NCBI RefSeq assembly: GCF_002020355.1
Contig: NZ_MPZV01000006.1
Span: forward strand, 1 to 39,660
Direction: 5' to 3'
Length of the DNA stretch: 39,660 bases
Origin: Thioclava sediminum
GTDB lineage: Bacteria > Pseudomonadota > Alphaproteobacteria > Rhodobacterales > Rhodobacteraceae
The notes under the pieces were generated by a model. The model made no database searches. It was not told where the DNA came from and saw only the letters and a program-made list of their open reading frames with translations. Positions 30,295-37,473 of this stretch are shown here, piece after piece. Position numbers and translations under genes: made by a program. Positions within the stretch are counted from its first letter, which is position 1. Each line of letters begins with the position of its first letter.

Positions 30295-32301
30295 TCACCG
30301 GTAGCCGAAACCTGGCCTGACTTTTATGAGCCCCTGCCGCGGTGTCGGCTTCTGCCGAACTTGCGGCTCAGGCGCAGGCTCAGGGTCTCTGCGCGGGCCA
30401 GTTGGCATTGCGAGTTCTGAGAGTTTTGGTTCCTCGCTCGCGGGTTCACTCTCTGTGACGATTGGCCTGATGTCTTCGGCGAGCTTGCGCTTGTATTTCT
30501 GGCTCCCTGGCATCGCGCGGAGGGCATGTGTTCCAGCATATGCATAGACGAGGCAGTCCCAAGGCTCTTGGTTTTTCGGACTTGTCCATTTTGTAAGACC
30601 AGGGCGGCCCGCAACTGGGACCTGCTTCTCGCGCGTGAGACGGTCGAAGAACTCCCTCGTCATCTCTTCGGCGCCAGGCATCGGGATTGCGGGAAACTCA
30701 CCTTTTCCTTCCGAAAGCGCGATCGCCAATTCGTCTTTCGCGAGGCTAACGTCGATCGTGTAGAGGATCGGGTTCTTGTTCGCGGCCGTATTCGGCCAGA
30801 TTTTTTCTTTCCGCGCGCCTGGTGCATTGTTCGCACCGCGGACAGCGAACCAGCGCCGGCGTCCCTTCCTGCGCATCGCCTCAATCCATGAGTAGACGCG
30901 CTGAGAGAAGCCACCGTGCGAGTCAATGCATAGAGCGTCCACGCGGTGCGCGACACCGTCTGCGTCCGTGAAGCTCTGAAGCCCGAGGGCCTCAAGACTG
31001 TCCCACGCCGCCTGACTTGTCAGTGGATGCTCGTCGAGAACCCAATGGCCGATCTGCGCAAAGCGCCCTCCCCTGCCCCAGGCATAAACACTGGCTTCGA
31101 GGTATGACATCGTGCCGTCTTGGTTGCCCTTCTGCACATCGACACCGACGGTGACGACCTCTGTCCAAGTCGGCGCCTCTCCTCCATAATCCACGACATA
31201 GTCGAGCAGCTCCTCCGCGTCTGCGCTTTGACCCGCTTCCTCAAAAAACGGAATCCCCTCGACCTCGTTTTTGAAGACCTTGATCTTCTTCATTCCACCG
31301 CGGAGAGCAGTCTTCCATTCTCGCGCGATGTCTTTCCATGTCACGAACTGCGATAGGATCTGAGGGTAGTGATAGCCGCGATCAGGATGCCCTGGGTTGT
31401 GCGGGATCCACTCACCAGCCTCGAGCATATCCAGGCGAGCTTCCTCTTCAATGCGGCACGCCCGCTCGCCTGAGCACTGATAATAGACATCGCTCAAATC
31501 ATCATTGTAGCGGACCCCTGCACCTTCACCGTTTCCGAACTCCATGATCTGCTTGTGGCCGCAGTGTGGGCATTTGACATAGAGATGTCGTTGGTCACTG
31601 TCGAGGAATTCAGCGTGCGTTCGGCCACCCTGATCGGCCGGAAGAACTGGAGATCCGCCAAGGATCAGCTTTGAGTTCCAGAACGTCGTGCCGCGCTTTT
31701 TCAGGCGTGTGAGCTTGTCACCACTTTTGTCATCCCAGTTCTTATCGTCGATCTCATCTGCGATATTGATCCGCGTCGTCAGTCGCCGGAAGTTCCCCTC
31801 AGCCGCGGCCCCGCGCATCCGGAAGATCGCACCGTTCTTGAACTTCCGCGTGTGCCACTGCTCCTTCGCCTTTCCGCCAGAGAAGCTGACATTCGAAAGC
31901 TCTCGAACCTCGCTTGTGTCTCTGATCATCGGAAGGATTTCGGACTCGTCAAAATCCTTTGCATCGTCATCTGTTGGCTGGAAGAACAGGATCGACGCAG
32001 GATCCCAGTGCATATGATAAGCCGATAGCCAGAGCAGAGCTTTTGTGAAGCCGATCCTGACACCCTTCATCATGACAACGCGGCGAATTTTGATATCAGT
32101 CATCGCGTCCATTGGCTCGCGCTGCGGGCCAAATGTCTTCCAGCGCCCAGGCTCGGCCGATGTCTCAACAGAGAGGCGTCCGAATTCGTCAGCCCACTGC
32201 GACAGCGTCATGAGAGGTTTTGGGGTGAGCGCTGAACGTCTCGTCGATCTCAGTCGAGAACGGCAGCGGTCTATCGTGCGCTGATCAGTCCTCAAGTTCA
32301 T
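30295..32301 (-). CDS. Terminase large subunit (lambda gpA type)
   Basis: A 668-aa protein. I chose the ATG at 32301 (MNLRTDQRTIDRCRSRLRST), with GGAG upstream and a 17-base overlap with the small subunit gene. The gpA-type atypical Walker A (KGVRIGFTKALL) is followed by the Walker B region (INIADEIDD). A Cys cluster (CPHCGH, later CSGERAC) sits mid-protein. The nuclease domain begins VTVGVDVQKGNQDG, with a later acidic site (LCIDSHGG). It translocates DNA into the prohead and cuts at cos. Length and order match the lambda family, which predicts cos-type packaging. Confidence 0.95.
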   Translation of the reverse strand: MNLRTDQRTIDRCRSRLRSTRRSALTPKPLMTLSQWADEFGRLSVETSAEPGRWKTFGPQREPMDAMTDIKIRRVVMMKGVRIGFTKALLWLSAYHMHWDPASILFFQPTDDDAKDFDESEILPMIRDTSEVRELSNVSFSGGKAKEQWHTRKFKNGAIFRMRGAAAEGNFRRLTTRINIADEIDDKNWDDKSGDKLTRLKKRGTTFWNSKLILGGSPVLPADQGGRTHAEFLDSDQRHLYVKCPHCGHKQIMEFGNGEGAGVRYNDDLSDVYYQCSGERACRIEEEARLDMLEAGEWIPHNPGHPDRGYHYPQILSQFVTWKDIAREWKTALRGGMKKIKVFKNEVEGIPFFEEAGQSADAEELLDYVVDYGGEAPTWTEVVTVGVDVQKGNQDGTMSYLEASVYAWGRGGRFAQIGHWVLDEHPLTSQAAWDSLEALGLQSFTDADGVAHRVDALCIDSHGGFSQRVYSWIEAMRRKGRRRWFAVRGANNAPGARKEKIWPNTAANKNPILYTIDVSLAKDELAIALSEGKGEFPAIPMPGAEEMTREFFDRLTREKQVPVAGRPGLTKWTSPKNQEPWDCLVYAYAGTHALRAMPGSQKYKRKLAEDIRPIVTESEPASEEPKLSELAMPTGPRRDPEPAPEPQVRQKPTPRQGLIKVRPGFGYR

Positions 32302-32863
32302 CGAGAAACTCCGCGCCTGGCAAGTGTCGCGTCTGTGGCTTTGCACCATCCGGCTGATCTGCCGTTAGGTTTGCGAGAGCTCCTTCAACAGCTTTGAAAA
32401 CAATCTCTTGGCATGCAGCAGGATCACTCGTCTTTGAGAGAACTCGGGCCACGGATCCAGAGATTTGCGAAAGGCCTGCGCGAAGGGCGCCATACTCTTC
32501 GGCGATTAGATCCTCGACATCTGGCATCATGACAGCGTCTCCGCGCAAGATCGTAAGCCGGAGCTCTGCCTCATCTGCGCGTGCTTTTGTGAGCCTGACC
32601 TTCTCGACCTCGAGATCTTTAGCACCAGCATCCTTCGGCTGGCCCTGCGCCTTCACGAAGTCCACATAGTTCTTCACGGTCTGCACGAGGTCGTATTTCC
32701 CGTGACCAACGCGCACCGCAATTCCTTGATCTGCAAGCTGTTGGACGCGCCTTGAGGAAACCCCGAGGATGAATGAGATGCGAGACGAACTCCAGGCGAT
32801 CGCTTCGTTTTCCGAAGAAGCGTCTGGATTTCCTTCGCTCTTTTCCTGACTGGCTTCGCCCAT
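32285..32863 (-). CDS. Terminase small subunit (Nu1-like)
   Basis: A 192-aa protein. Residues 25-60 form a winged helix-turn-helix (RISFILGVSSRRVQQLADQG, then IAVRVGHGKYDL), the Nu1-type DNA-recognition domain. A helical linker with many Glu, Arg and Lys residues and a C-terminal segment for large-subunit binding follow. It recognises cos and recruits gpA. A 165-base leader before its start holds a class B element and a GC-rich dyad that could be cos. Confidence 0.85.
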   Translation of the reverse strand: MGEASQEKSEGNPDASSENEAIAWSSSRISFILGVSSRRVQQLADQGIAVRVGHGKYDLVQTVKNYVDFVKAQGQPKDAGAKDLEVEKVRLTKARADEAELRLTILRGDAVMMPDVEDLIAEEYGALRAGLSQISGSVARVLSKTSDPAACQEIVFKAVEGALANLTADQPDGAKPQTRHLPGAEFLDELED

Positions 32864-32899
32864 GTTGTTGCTTATCCCAAATCAGAACCGAAACCCGGT

Positions 32900-32985
32900 T
32901 TTTCAGCGCTCGTAAGTAGCGATTTACCGGGCACTCGGCCCCCTGCATACATAACCCGGCGGGGTCCAGGGTCCCCGGCCGGTTT
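32900..32985. other. Candidate cos site upstream of the terminase genes
   Basis: The gene-free stretch before terS holds a GC-rich partial dyad: GGCGGGGTCCAGGGTCCCCG (32958-32977), with GGGG and CCCC arms spaced as a 16-bp near-palindrome. AAACCCGG and ACCGGG words lie to the left (32891-32931). Lambda-type phages carry cos just upstream of the small subunit gene, with GC-rich 10-12 base staggered ends. Nick positions cannot be read from sequence alone, and the circular assembly hides them. Confidence 0.35.
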
Positions 32986-32991
32986 CATGTT

Positions 32992-33022
32992 GGATATCTG
33001 TCCTGTTTGACCAAACTGCGCG
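32992..33022 (-). promoter_or_regulatory. Class B late promoter-like element (copy 4), terminase
   Basis: Minus strand: CGCGCAGTTT, eight bases, AGGACAGATATCC. It lies just after the sigma factor gene and 129 bases before the small terminase subunit. It is the first element of the leftward late block. Confidence 0.7.
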
Positions 33023-33028
33023 TCACCC

Positions 33029-33784
33029 TCACCAAATAAGCTCATCGAGCGAATGCCCGCGCGCTTTCAGTTCTTTCCTGAGCAGTTCAAGGCAGTTCCT
33101 CCTGCGGCTCGACAGATATTGGTGTGAAATCTCCATCTGTTTTGAGAGTGCAGTGAGAGAGACTGTGTCCTCGGACATAATCGTCTGCCGCATCAGCGCC
33201 TGGTCGATTGCCGGAAGATCCACGAGCAGCTCCTCTACAAGACCTCTCAGAGATGCTTGATGCACATCCTCAACAGAAACTGCATCGACGCCGATCCTGT
33301 GCTCCTCATCTTGAATGTCACTCGCCGGTGACCTGCTAAGCGTATATGCAGCGGAGACGTCTGCACCTGTGATGCCGAGTTCTGCCGCTGCGGCATTCAG
33401 TGCAGCTGATCGGCTATAACCCTCGCCCTCTAAACGAGAAACGATTGCACCGAGCCTATACCTCATGTTCCGGTCCGGCCTGCTCTTCGCCATACTCGCA
33501 GGTGTCGAGCTTGATCTCATCAGCTCGAACATCTCATTGCGCGCCAGAAAAAATACGAGCGCAGAGAATTTGCCCTGCTCCGGTTTGAATCGCTCGATCG
33601 CCTCAAGGATGCCGATCATTCCAGCGCCCTTGAGATCTTCGACGCTGATACCGCTCTGTTTGAACTGTCCGGCCATTTTCTTGATCATTGGCTCGACACT
33701 CTCGATGAGAGCAATGCGTGCATGCTCTGATCCGTTCTCTGTCCATTGACGCCAGAGTTCTGTCTGAAAGTTCTCAGGCCTCAT
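33029..33784 (-). CDS. Sigma-70 family RNA polymerase sigma factor 1
   Basis: A 251-aa protein. Region 2 lies at about residues 45-90: VEDLKGAGMIGILEAIERFK, then GKFSALVFFLARNEMFELMR, with core-binding and -10 recognition helices. Region 4 is at about 190-250 (SLTALSKQMEISHQYLSSRR, ending LKARGHSLDELIW). Size and the absence of regions 1.1 and 1.2 suggest an RpoH/SigB-like group 3 factor. It is a paralogue of the protein at 37541: both share a VEP(M/I)I segment near residue 32 and the closing RGxSLDxL motif. It starts inside the stop of a zinc-ribbon membrane protein gene, and a class A element precedes the pair. The first class B element follows directly. Confidence 0.88.
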   Translation of the reverse strand: MRPENFQTELWRQWTENGSEHARIALIESVEPMIKKMAGQFKQSGISVEDLKGAGMIGILEAIERFKPEQGKFSALVFFLARNEMFELMRSSSTPASMAKSRPDRNMRYRLGAIVSRLEGEGYSRSAALNAAAAELGITGADVSAAYTLSRSPASDIQDEEHRIGVDAVSVEDVHQASLRGLVEELLVDLPAIDQALMRQTIMSEDTVSLTALSKQMEISHQYLSSRRRNCLELLRKELKARGHSLDELIW

Positions 33785-34047
33785 TTAGACACCTGCTCAG
33801 TCTGCTCATCTGGATAGATTGTCTGGTCAGTGCGTATCGCAGCCGCGAGCAGCATTCCTCCGAGAAGAGTTCCGAGTAGAGCTCCACCGATCAGATCGCG
33901 AAGAATGCGGCGCCGTCCTCGGCTACGTGCGTCACGCTCGAACCAGCACTCAGTGCAGAGCTCTTTCCCTGGCTCGCGCTCATCGACACGCTCAGAGTTT
34001 TTCATGTAGCCGCAGCATGAGCACCGGACCATTCGTTTGTTGTTCAT
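33781..34047 (-). CDS. Zinc-ribbon membrane protein coupled to sigma factor 1 (possible anti-sigma)
   Basis: An 88-aa protein beginning MNNKRMVRCSCCGYMKNSER. Two Cys pairs (CSCC/CCGY at about residues 9-13 and CTEC at 31-34) form a likely zinc ribbon. A basic patch (RSRGRRRILRD) precedes one membrane segment LIGGALLGTLLGGMLLAAAI (about 54-73), and a short tail follows. A cytoplasmic zinc domain tethered to the membrane and translated in an ATGA overlap with a sigma gene is the classic setting of an anti-sigma factor. It lacks the HxxxCxxC motif of ZAS anti-sigmas, so the role is only inferred. Confidence 0.65.
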   Translation of the reverse strand: MNNKRMVRCSCCGYMKNSERVDEREPGKELCTECWFERDARSRGRRRILRDLIGGALLGTLLGGMLLAAAIRTDQTIYPDEQTEQVSK

Positions 34048-34071
34048 CGTCTCTCTCCCTGTTGTTTCAAG

Positions 34072-34102
34072 GGAGATGGAGAAATCTCAGGAAGATCCAA
34101 AA
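34072..34102 (-). promoter_or_regulatory. Class A promoter-like element (copy 9), sigma 1 operon
   Basis: Minus strand: TTTTGG (34102-34097), 18 bases, CATCTCC (34078-34072). It lies 25 bases before the zinc-ribbon gene and just after a terminator, so it should start a new transcript. Confidence 0.62.
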
Positions 34103-34121
34103 TTTCGAGAGGATCGCACGC

Positions 34122-34152
34122 AAAAAAAATGGGCCGCCCGAAGGCAGCCCAT
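34122..34152 (-). terminator. Terminator of the small membrane-protein operon
   Basis: Minus strand GGGCTGCC-TTCG-type loop-GGGCGGCCC followed by ATTTTTTTT. It lies after the stop of the 34167 gene and before class A copy 9. Confidence 0.85.
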
Positions 34153-34166
34153 GTAATGCAGGCAAT

Positions 34167-34391
34167 TCATACATTACCACGTATGATATTCACCACTCCG
34201 ATAAAAAGACCAAAGAACCAGATTGGCAAAAAGAACGCCCCAGATACAGCCTGCAGTGACGCTGTGAATGACGGCTCTGTAGATGCGTCAGCAATCCAAA
34301 CAAGCCATACCCCAAGTGATGCTATCAGCGCGCACACGATGAAATAGCTCAGGATCGTTAGCGCCATTAAAATCTTTTCGAGAGTTGTCAT
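34167..34391 (-). CDS. Two-TM membrane protein
   Basis: A 74-aa protein with two hydrophobic segments, LTILSYFIVCALIASLGVWL (about 11-30) and LQAVSGAFFLPIWFFGLFIG (about 46-65), and a short charged end. It overlaps the upstream gene by 4 bases. The pair is transcribed from a class A element and ends at a strong terminator, so it is an early, self-contained unit. Small early or lysogenic phage membrane proteins often block superinfection or DNA entry; that is a suggestion from context. No family recognised. Confidence 0.68.
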   Translation of the reverse strand: MTTLEKILMALTILSYFIVCALIASLGVWLVWIADASTEPSFTASLQAVSGAFFLPIWFFGLFIGVVNIIRGNV

Positions 34392-34666
34392 GCCGCACCG
34401 CCTTCTCCGAGCTTGTTCAATACATCGACAAAGATTTTGTCAGTCTCCTTGAGAACCCTCGCGCCGGCGTAGGTCTCTATGAAGGCGGACCACAAAGTCG
34501 CAATGAATATGCAGATGCCGATTTCAAAGCTGCTACATGCAACTCCAAAAATGAGAGCCACAACCGGAGAAAAGAAAAGCGTATAGTGAGCTCCGCTATA
34601 TATAAAACCGCGCCTGAAGCGAGACTGGACAGCCTTCAAGCTTGTGTCCAAAGCATACTTTTTCAT
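34388..34666 (-). CDS. Membrane protein, first gene of a two-gene operon
   Basis: A 92-aa protein. The basic N-terminus (MKKYALDTSLKAVQSRFRRG) precedes two close hydrophobic stretches (HYTLFFSPVVALIFGVACSS and FEIGICIFIATLWSAFIETY), then a charged helix (RVLKETDKIFVDVLNKLGEG). The arrangement suggests a helical hairpin in the inner membrane with both ends in the cytoplasm. GGAGGTTGGG precedes the start. Transcribed from class A copy 8. No family recognised. Confidence 0.68.
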   Translation of the reverse strand: MKKYALDTSLKAVQSRFRRGFIYSGAHYTLFFSPVVALIFGVACSSFEIGICIFIATLWSAFIETYAGARVLKETDKIFVDVLNKLGEGGAA

Positions 34667-34697
34667 CCCAACCTCCTACTTTCTATGCTGGTCTATT

Positions 34698-34728
34698 GGA
34701 CTTGGGTAAAACCCGCTCCGATCCAAAA
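34698..34728 (-). promoter_or_regulatory. Class A promoter-like element (copy 8), membrane-protein operon
   Basis: Minus strand: AAATTTTGG (TTTTGG at 34728-34723), 18 bases, CAAGTCC (34704-34698). It lies 31 bases before the 34666 start codon. Confidence 0.62.
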
Positions 34729-34750
34729 TTTCGACAGACAGAAAGACAGA

Positions 34751-34781
34751 AAAAGTTAGGCCGCCCCGAAGAGCGGACCTG
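34751..34781 (-). terminator. Probable minus-strand terminator with no clear gene upstream
   Basis: Minus strand AGGTCCGC-TCTTCGGG-GCGGCCT with one bulged base, then AACTTTTT. It implies a leftward transcript from the 34.8-35.1 kb region, which has no convincing long gene. Confidence 0.55.
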
Positions 34782-34785
34782 TTAG

Positions 34786-35215
34786 GCGAGGCGTCGTAGC
34801 GGCTATCCTTTCGACGCACGTAGTATCCCGCAGCTCAGCTCTGCCATCCGTAGATGCTCGCCTGTGCTGATATGTGTCCCTCTAATAGTTCCCGCGCGTC
34901 CGTAGCTCATCGAGCCCTGCACGCAGCTGCTCTACGTGCTCACGCGCACGCGCCAGTAGGTATGTCCCGTCGAGGAAAGATCTGCTCAGCATGCAGAGGA
35001 TATGCGTCCTTAGTCTGCGATCGCGTGTTGGTGTATCTCATGGCGCCCGTATTCCACGTCGAGCCACCTGAGAATGCAGGGCCAAATCACCAGCCCAACA
35101 TGACCAGGAAATTGCACAACCGCCGCAGCAAAGCCCGCTGTTTCTTCTCTTTTTCCTTTACATTACAGAGGTTTGCGGCCTATCGCTCCAAGAAACCGGC
35201 CTCATTTCTTTCCCT
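34786..35215. other. About 430 bases without a convincing gene; possible microproteins or small RNA
   Basis: No long frame here looks coding. Two overlapping short minus-strand frames are possible: 34882-34992 (36 aa, beginning MLSRSFLDGTYLLARAREHV) and 34803-34910 (35 aa, beginning MSYGRAGTIRGTHISTGEHL). They overlap, have weak ribosome sites and end just before the terminator at 34751-34781. The words AGGACGCATATCC (minus, around 35005) and GGGACACATATC (minus, around 34875) resemble the class B core. A small RNA or short-peptide transcript is plausible. Confidence 0.35.
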
Positions 35216-35223
35216 TAGGTAAT

Positions 35224-35515
35224 GGGACAGTGGGACAGAGGATGGGACAGAGGAATCGACCGTGTGTCCCACGATAAATCCCTGTTTTTCCTTATCTTTT
35301 TTACTTTTGGGACAGTGGGACAGAGGAAATACAAAAGTTTTGCGTGAGAAAGATAGAATACGGGGCACGCATACCCGTTATTCTATGTTTTCTATACCGA
35401 ACTTTTGGAAATTCAGTGTCCCATGTGTCCCATGTCTGTTTTTCTGTTTGTTTTTCGTGGCTTACGCTGTTCCAGAGGCCTTTTTTGTGTGTCCCAAGCA
35501 GTGTCCCACTGTCCC
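35224..35515. repeat. GGGACA/TGTCCC array, candidate lytic replication origin
   Basis: Eleven copies of GGGACA lie in 292 bases. Plus-strand copies are at 35224, 35232, 35244, 35309 and 35317; inverted copies (TGTCCC) at 35265, 35417, 35426, 35490, 35502 and 35510. A 20-base unit made of two words is repeated exactly around 35223 and 35308. Direct copies dominate the left and inverted copies the right, around an imperfect long dyad (ATAGAATACGGG and CCCGTTATTCTAT, 35354-35386) and T-rich tracts. A further copy lies in the promoter at 35592. Multiple binding words, a dyad and AT-rich DNA next to a primase/helicase gene are typical of a phage origin. Confidence 0.65.
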
Positions 35516-35573
35516 ACGATTAACCTTATCGGTTACGGCTCCGAAACTTTTTTCAGGAAAGTCAATCCCAAAA

Positions 35574-35605
35574 TTTTAGGATTATAGGACAGGGACACAT
35601 ATCCC
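35574..35605 (+). promoter_or_regulatory. Class A promoter-like element with GGGACA dyad (copy 6), primase gene
   Basis: Reads AAAATTTTAGG (TTTTAGG at 35574-35580), about 18 bases, then CATATCCC (35598-35605). The spacer and -10-like box together form GGGACACATATCCC, nearly the class B core. It may be regulated by the factor that binds the adjacent array. Confidence 0.55.
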
Positions 35606-35655
35606 TCCCACCCCGAGGAACAAAAACCCTCCCGGGGCTCACATGGGAGTGATAG

Positions 35656-37227
35656 ATGACAAAGAAAACCAAGCTTCCGAGCGTCAACAGGCGGCCAGCT
35701 GGCCTGACGCCGAAGATCGAGCAAGCAATTTCGAATGCAGCCGCTGGACTGACCGCGGCAGACGTTGAGGCCTATATCGACGGGCAAGCTGTCGAAGCAG
35801 TCTGCGAATGGCTGGAGAAGCGCCCGAGCGTCAAGGCAGAGCACCTTTGGTGGGTTCTCGAGCGGAACTGCAACGAGGACGAGATGCTGGCGGAGCTGGG
35901 CGTCGAAGAAGAGGCAGACCCGCTCCTCGACACAATGTCGAAGCTGCGTGATCGCTATGTGTATAGCACATTCAGGGATGAGGTATGGGATCGCCGTGCG
36001 AACTCGTGGATCTCGACCCGCGCTATGGACAATGCCGAAGCACATGCAATGCCGCTCGACGACAAGGGCCGCGCCTTCTCAGCGTTTGACGTATTCCGCC
36101 GCGATGCGAAGGCTGCCCGCGTGCATAACGAGCGCTACATGCCCGGCGTTGATCGCGAACTACCTGAGGCCGACGGCGTGAAGTGGCTCAATACCTGGAA
36201 GGCGCCGTCTGTGAAGCCCGCAAAGGGTGATGCGAGCATGATGCTCGATCACATGCTCTATCTGTGCAACGGTAACAAAGAGCAGGCCGGCCATCTCGCT
36301 GACTGGCTCGCCTACACCTACCAGAACCCCGGGAAGAAGATCACGCACGCACCGCTGATCATCAGCAACTATCAGGGCGTCGGAAAGGACACTCTCTCGA
36401 TCGCCATGAGCCGCGTAATCGGTGAGTCCAATGCATATTGGGTTCAAGACGAAGCTGTAAGCGAAGGCCGTTACCATTTCATGAAAGCGGCGCAGCTTGT
36501 CATCATTCCCGAGGTTATGTGCGGAGATCGCCGCGACATTGCCAACAAGTTCAAGCCTCTGATCACGCAGCCGACTGTCGAGATAAATGAAAAACACGTG
36601 AAGCCATATACCGTGCAAAACACAGCGAATTTCCTGATGTATTCAAACCAAGAAAACGCTGCGTATATCGAAGACAACGACCGCCGCTATTTCGTCGTCA
36701 TCTGCAAGCAGAAGCCACGTTCTCCGTCCTACTATGTCGACCTCTACGACTACATCAACGGCGACGACATTGCGTCTTTCGCGCACTTCCTCGCAACCCG
36801 TGACCTCTCGAAGTTCAACCCGTCGGCCCCTGCTCCTGACACCGAAGACAAAAAGGTCGTGCAGCGCGCTACCCGTGGCGGCGTCGAGGCATTCCTGAGC
36901 GATCTGTGGGAAAGCACTGCGGCCCCGTTCGACGGTGACGTCATCAATCTGCGCGAAGCCCTCGAGACGATCGCTGAGAAGAGAGGCGCCCCGAAAATGA
37001 CGATCCAGCAGATCTCGGCATTCCTCAAGAAAGTCGGAGGCGGCGATCTCAGCAAGAGGCGGATCGGCCGTGACGGCGGTTCCCAGATTCGCGTCTGGGC
37101 TGTCCGCAACTTCGAAGATCTTGAGAACGAAAGCCTCGCTGTGCTCGACAAGTGCTACATCGAGCGCAAGAGCCTCTCAGCTGCCCGCTTCGTTGTTCAG
37201 AACTCCGCGACGAGCAAAGCATCCTAA
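35656..37227 (+). CDS. Phage primase/helicase ATPase (DUF5906, SF3-like)
   Basis: A 523-aa protein. The central ATPase (about residues 200-390) shows a Walker A-like NYQGVGKDTLS (about 234-244) and Walker B-like QLVIIPEVM, then KPLITQPTVEINEKHVKPYT and FLMYSNQENAAYIEDNDRRY, the sensor and arginine region seen in DUF5906 and related D5/SF3 phage helicases. No N-terminal AEP primase motif (DxD with His) is evident, so it may be helicase only. The C-terminal 130 residues look like a winged-helix DNA-binding domain. It starts after a class A element next to the GGGACA array and probably drives lytic replication there. Confidence 0.82.
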   Translation: MTKKTKLPSVNRRPAGLTPKIEQAISNAAAGLTAADVEAYIDGQAVEAVCEWLEKRPSVKAEHLWWVLERNCNEDEMLAELGVEEEADPLLDTMSKLRDRYVYSTFRDEVWDRRANSWISTRAMDNAEAHAMPLDDKGRAFSAFDVFRRDAKAARVHNERYMPGVDRELPEADGVKWLNTWKAPSVKPAKGDASMMLDHMLYLCNGNKEQAGHLADWLAYTYQNPGKKITHAPLIISNYQGVGKDTLSIAMSRVIGESNAYWVQDEAVSEGRYHFMKAAQLVIIPEVMCGDRRDIANKFKPLITQPTVEINEKHVKPYTVQNTANFLMYSNQENAAYIEDNDRRYFVVICKQKPRSPSYYVDLYDYINGDDIASFAHFLATRDLSKFNPSAPAPDTEDKKVVQRATRGGVEAFLSDLWESTAAPFDGDVINLREALETIAEKRGAPKMTIQQISAFLKKVGGGDLSKRRIGRDGGSQIRVWAVRNFEDLENESLAVLDKCYIERKSLSAARFVVQNSATSKAS

Positions 37228-37271
37228 CCAGTTCCCGAGCAGCCCGGGTAAGGCTGCAACTCCCATGACCT

Positions 37272-37297
37272 GCCCCGGCTTCGGCCGGGGCTTTTTT
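37272..37297 (+). terminator. Strong rho-independent terminator after the primase/helicase gene
   Basis: GCCCCGGC (37272-37279), loop TTCG, GCCGGGGC (37284-37291), then TTTTTT. A perfect 8-bp GC stem with a stable tetraloop. Confidence 0.92.
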
Positions 37298-37312
37298 ATG
37301 CTATGATGCGTC

Positions 37313-37462
37313 ATGCGCAATCGAACCAAAGAGAACATCATTTACAGGCTGCTAGCTCGATTCCGCTTGCTGCTCATGCATCATAGACGGTCATCTGATC
37401 GCGCCTTCTCCGAGGCTTTCAAGAAATCGCGCGGCCGCATCGAAGATGACATCGAACTCTGA
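37313..37462 (+). CDS. 49-aa basic small protein
   Basis: Starts MRNRTKENIIYRLLARFRLL and ends GRIEDDIEL at TGA 37460. It is very basic in its first 30 residues and amphipathic, with an acidic tail. No clear ribosome site is present and the promoter is unclear, since a strong terminator lies just upstream and a class A element only begins after it. Coding is possible but uncertain. No family recognised. Confidence 0.35.
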   Translation: MRNRTKENIIYRLLARFRLLLMHHRRSSDRAFSEAFKKSRGRIEDDIEL

Positions 37463-37473
37463 CCGCTGAAAAT

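Noticed and set aside
34786-34990. tRNA gene in the gene-poor region
   Set aside because: I could not fold a cloverleaf with T-loop and acceptor stem on either strand. No tRNA or rRNA was seen anywhere in the window.
34854-35222. 122-codon plus-strand frame in the gene-poor region
   Set aside because: Odd composition (many Cys, His, Ala and Arg), no ribosome site, and a terminator pointing the other way; kept as non-coding.
35180-35368. 62-codon minus-strand frame and a 105-codon plus-strand frame over the GGGACA array
   Set aside because: Their sequence is dictated by the repeats (PSSVPLSH, CPMCPM); no ribosome site. The array explains the DNA better.
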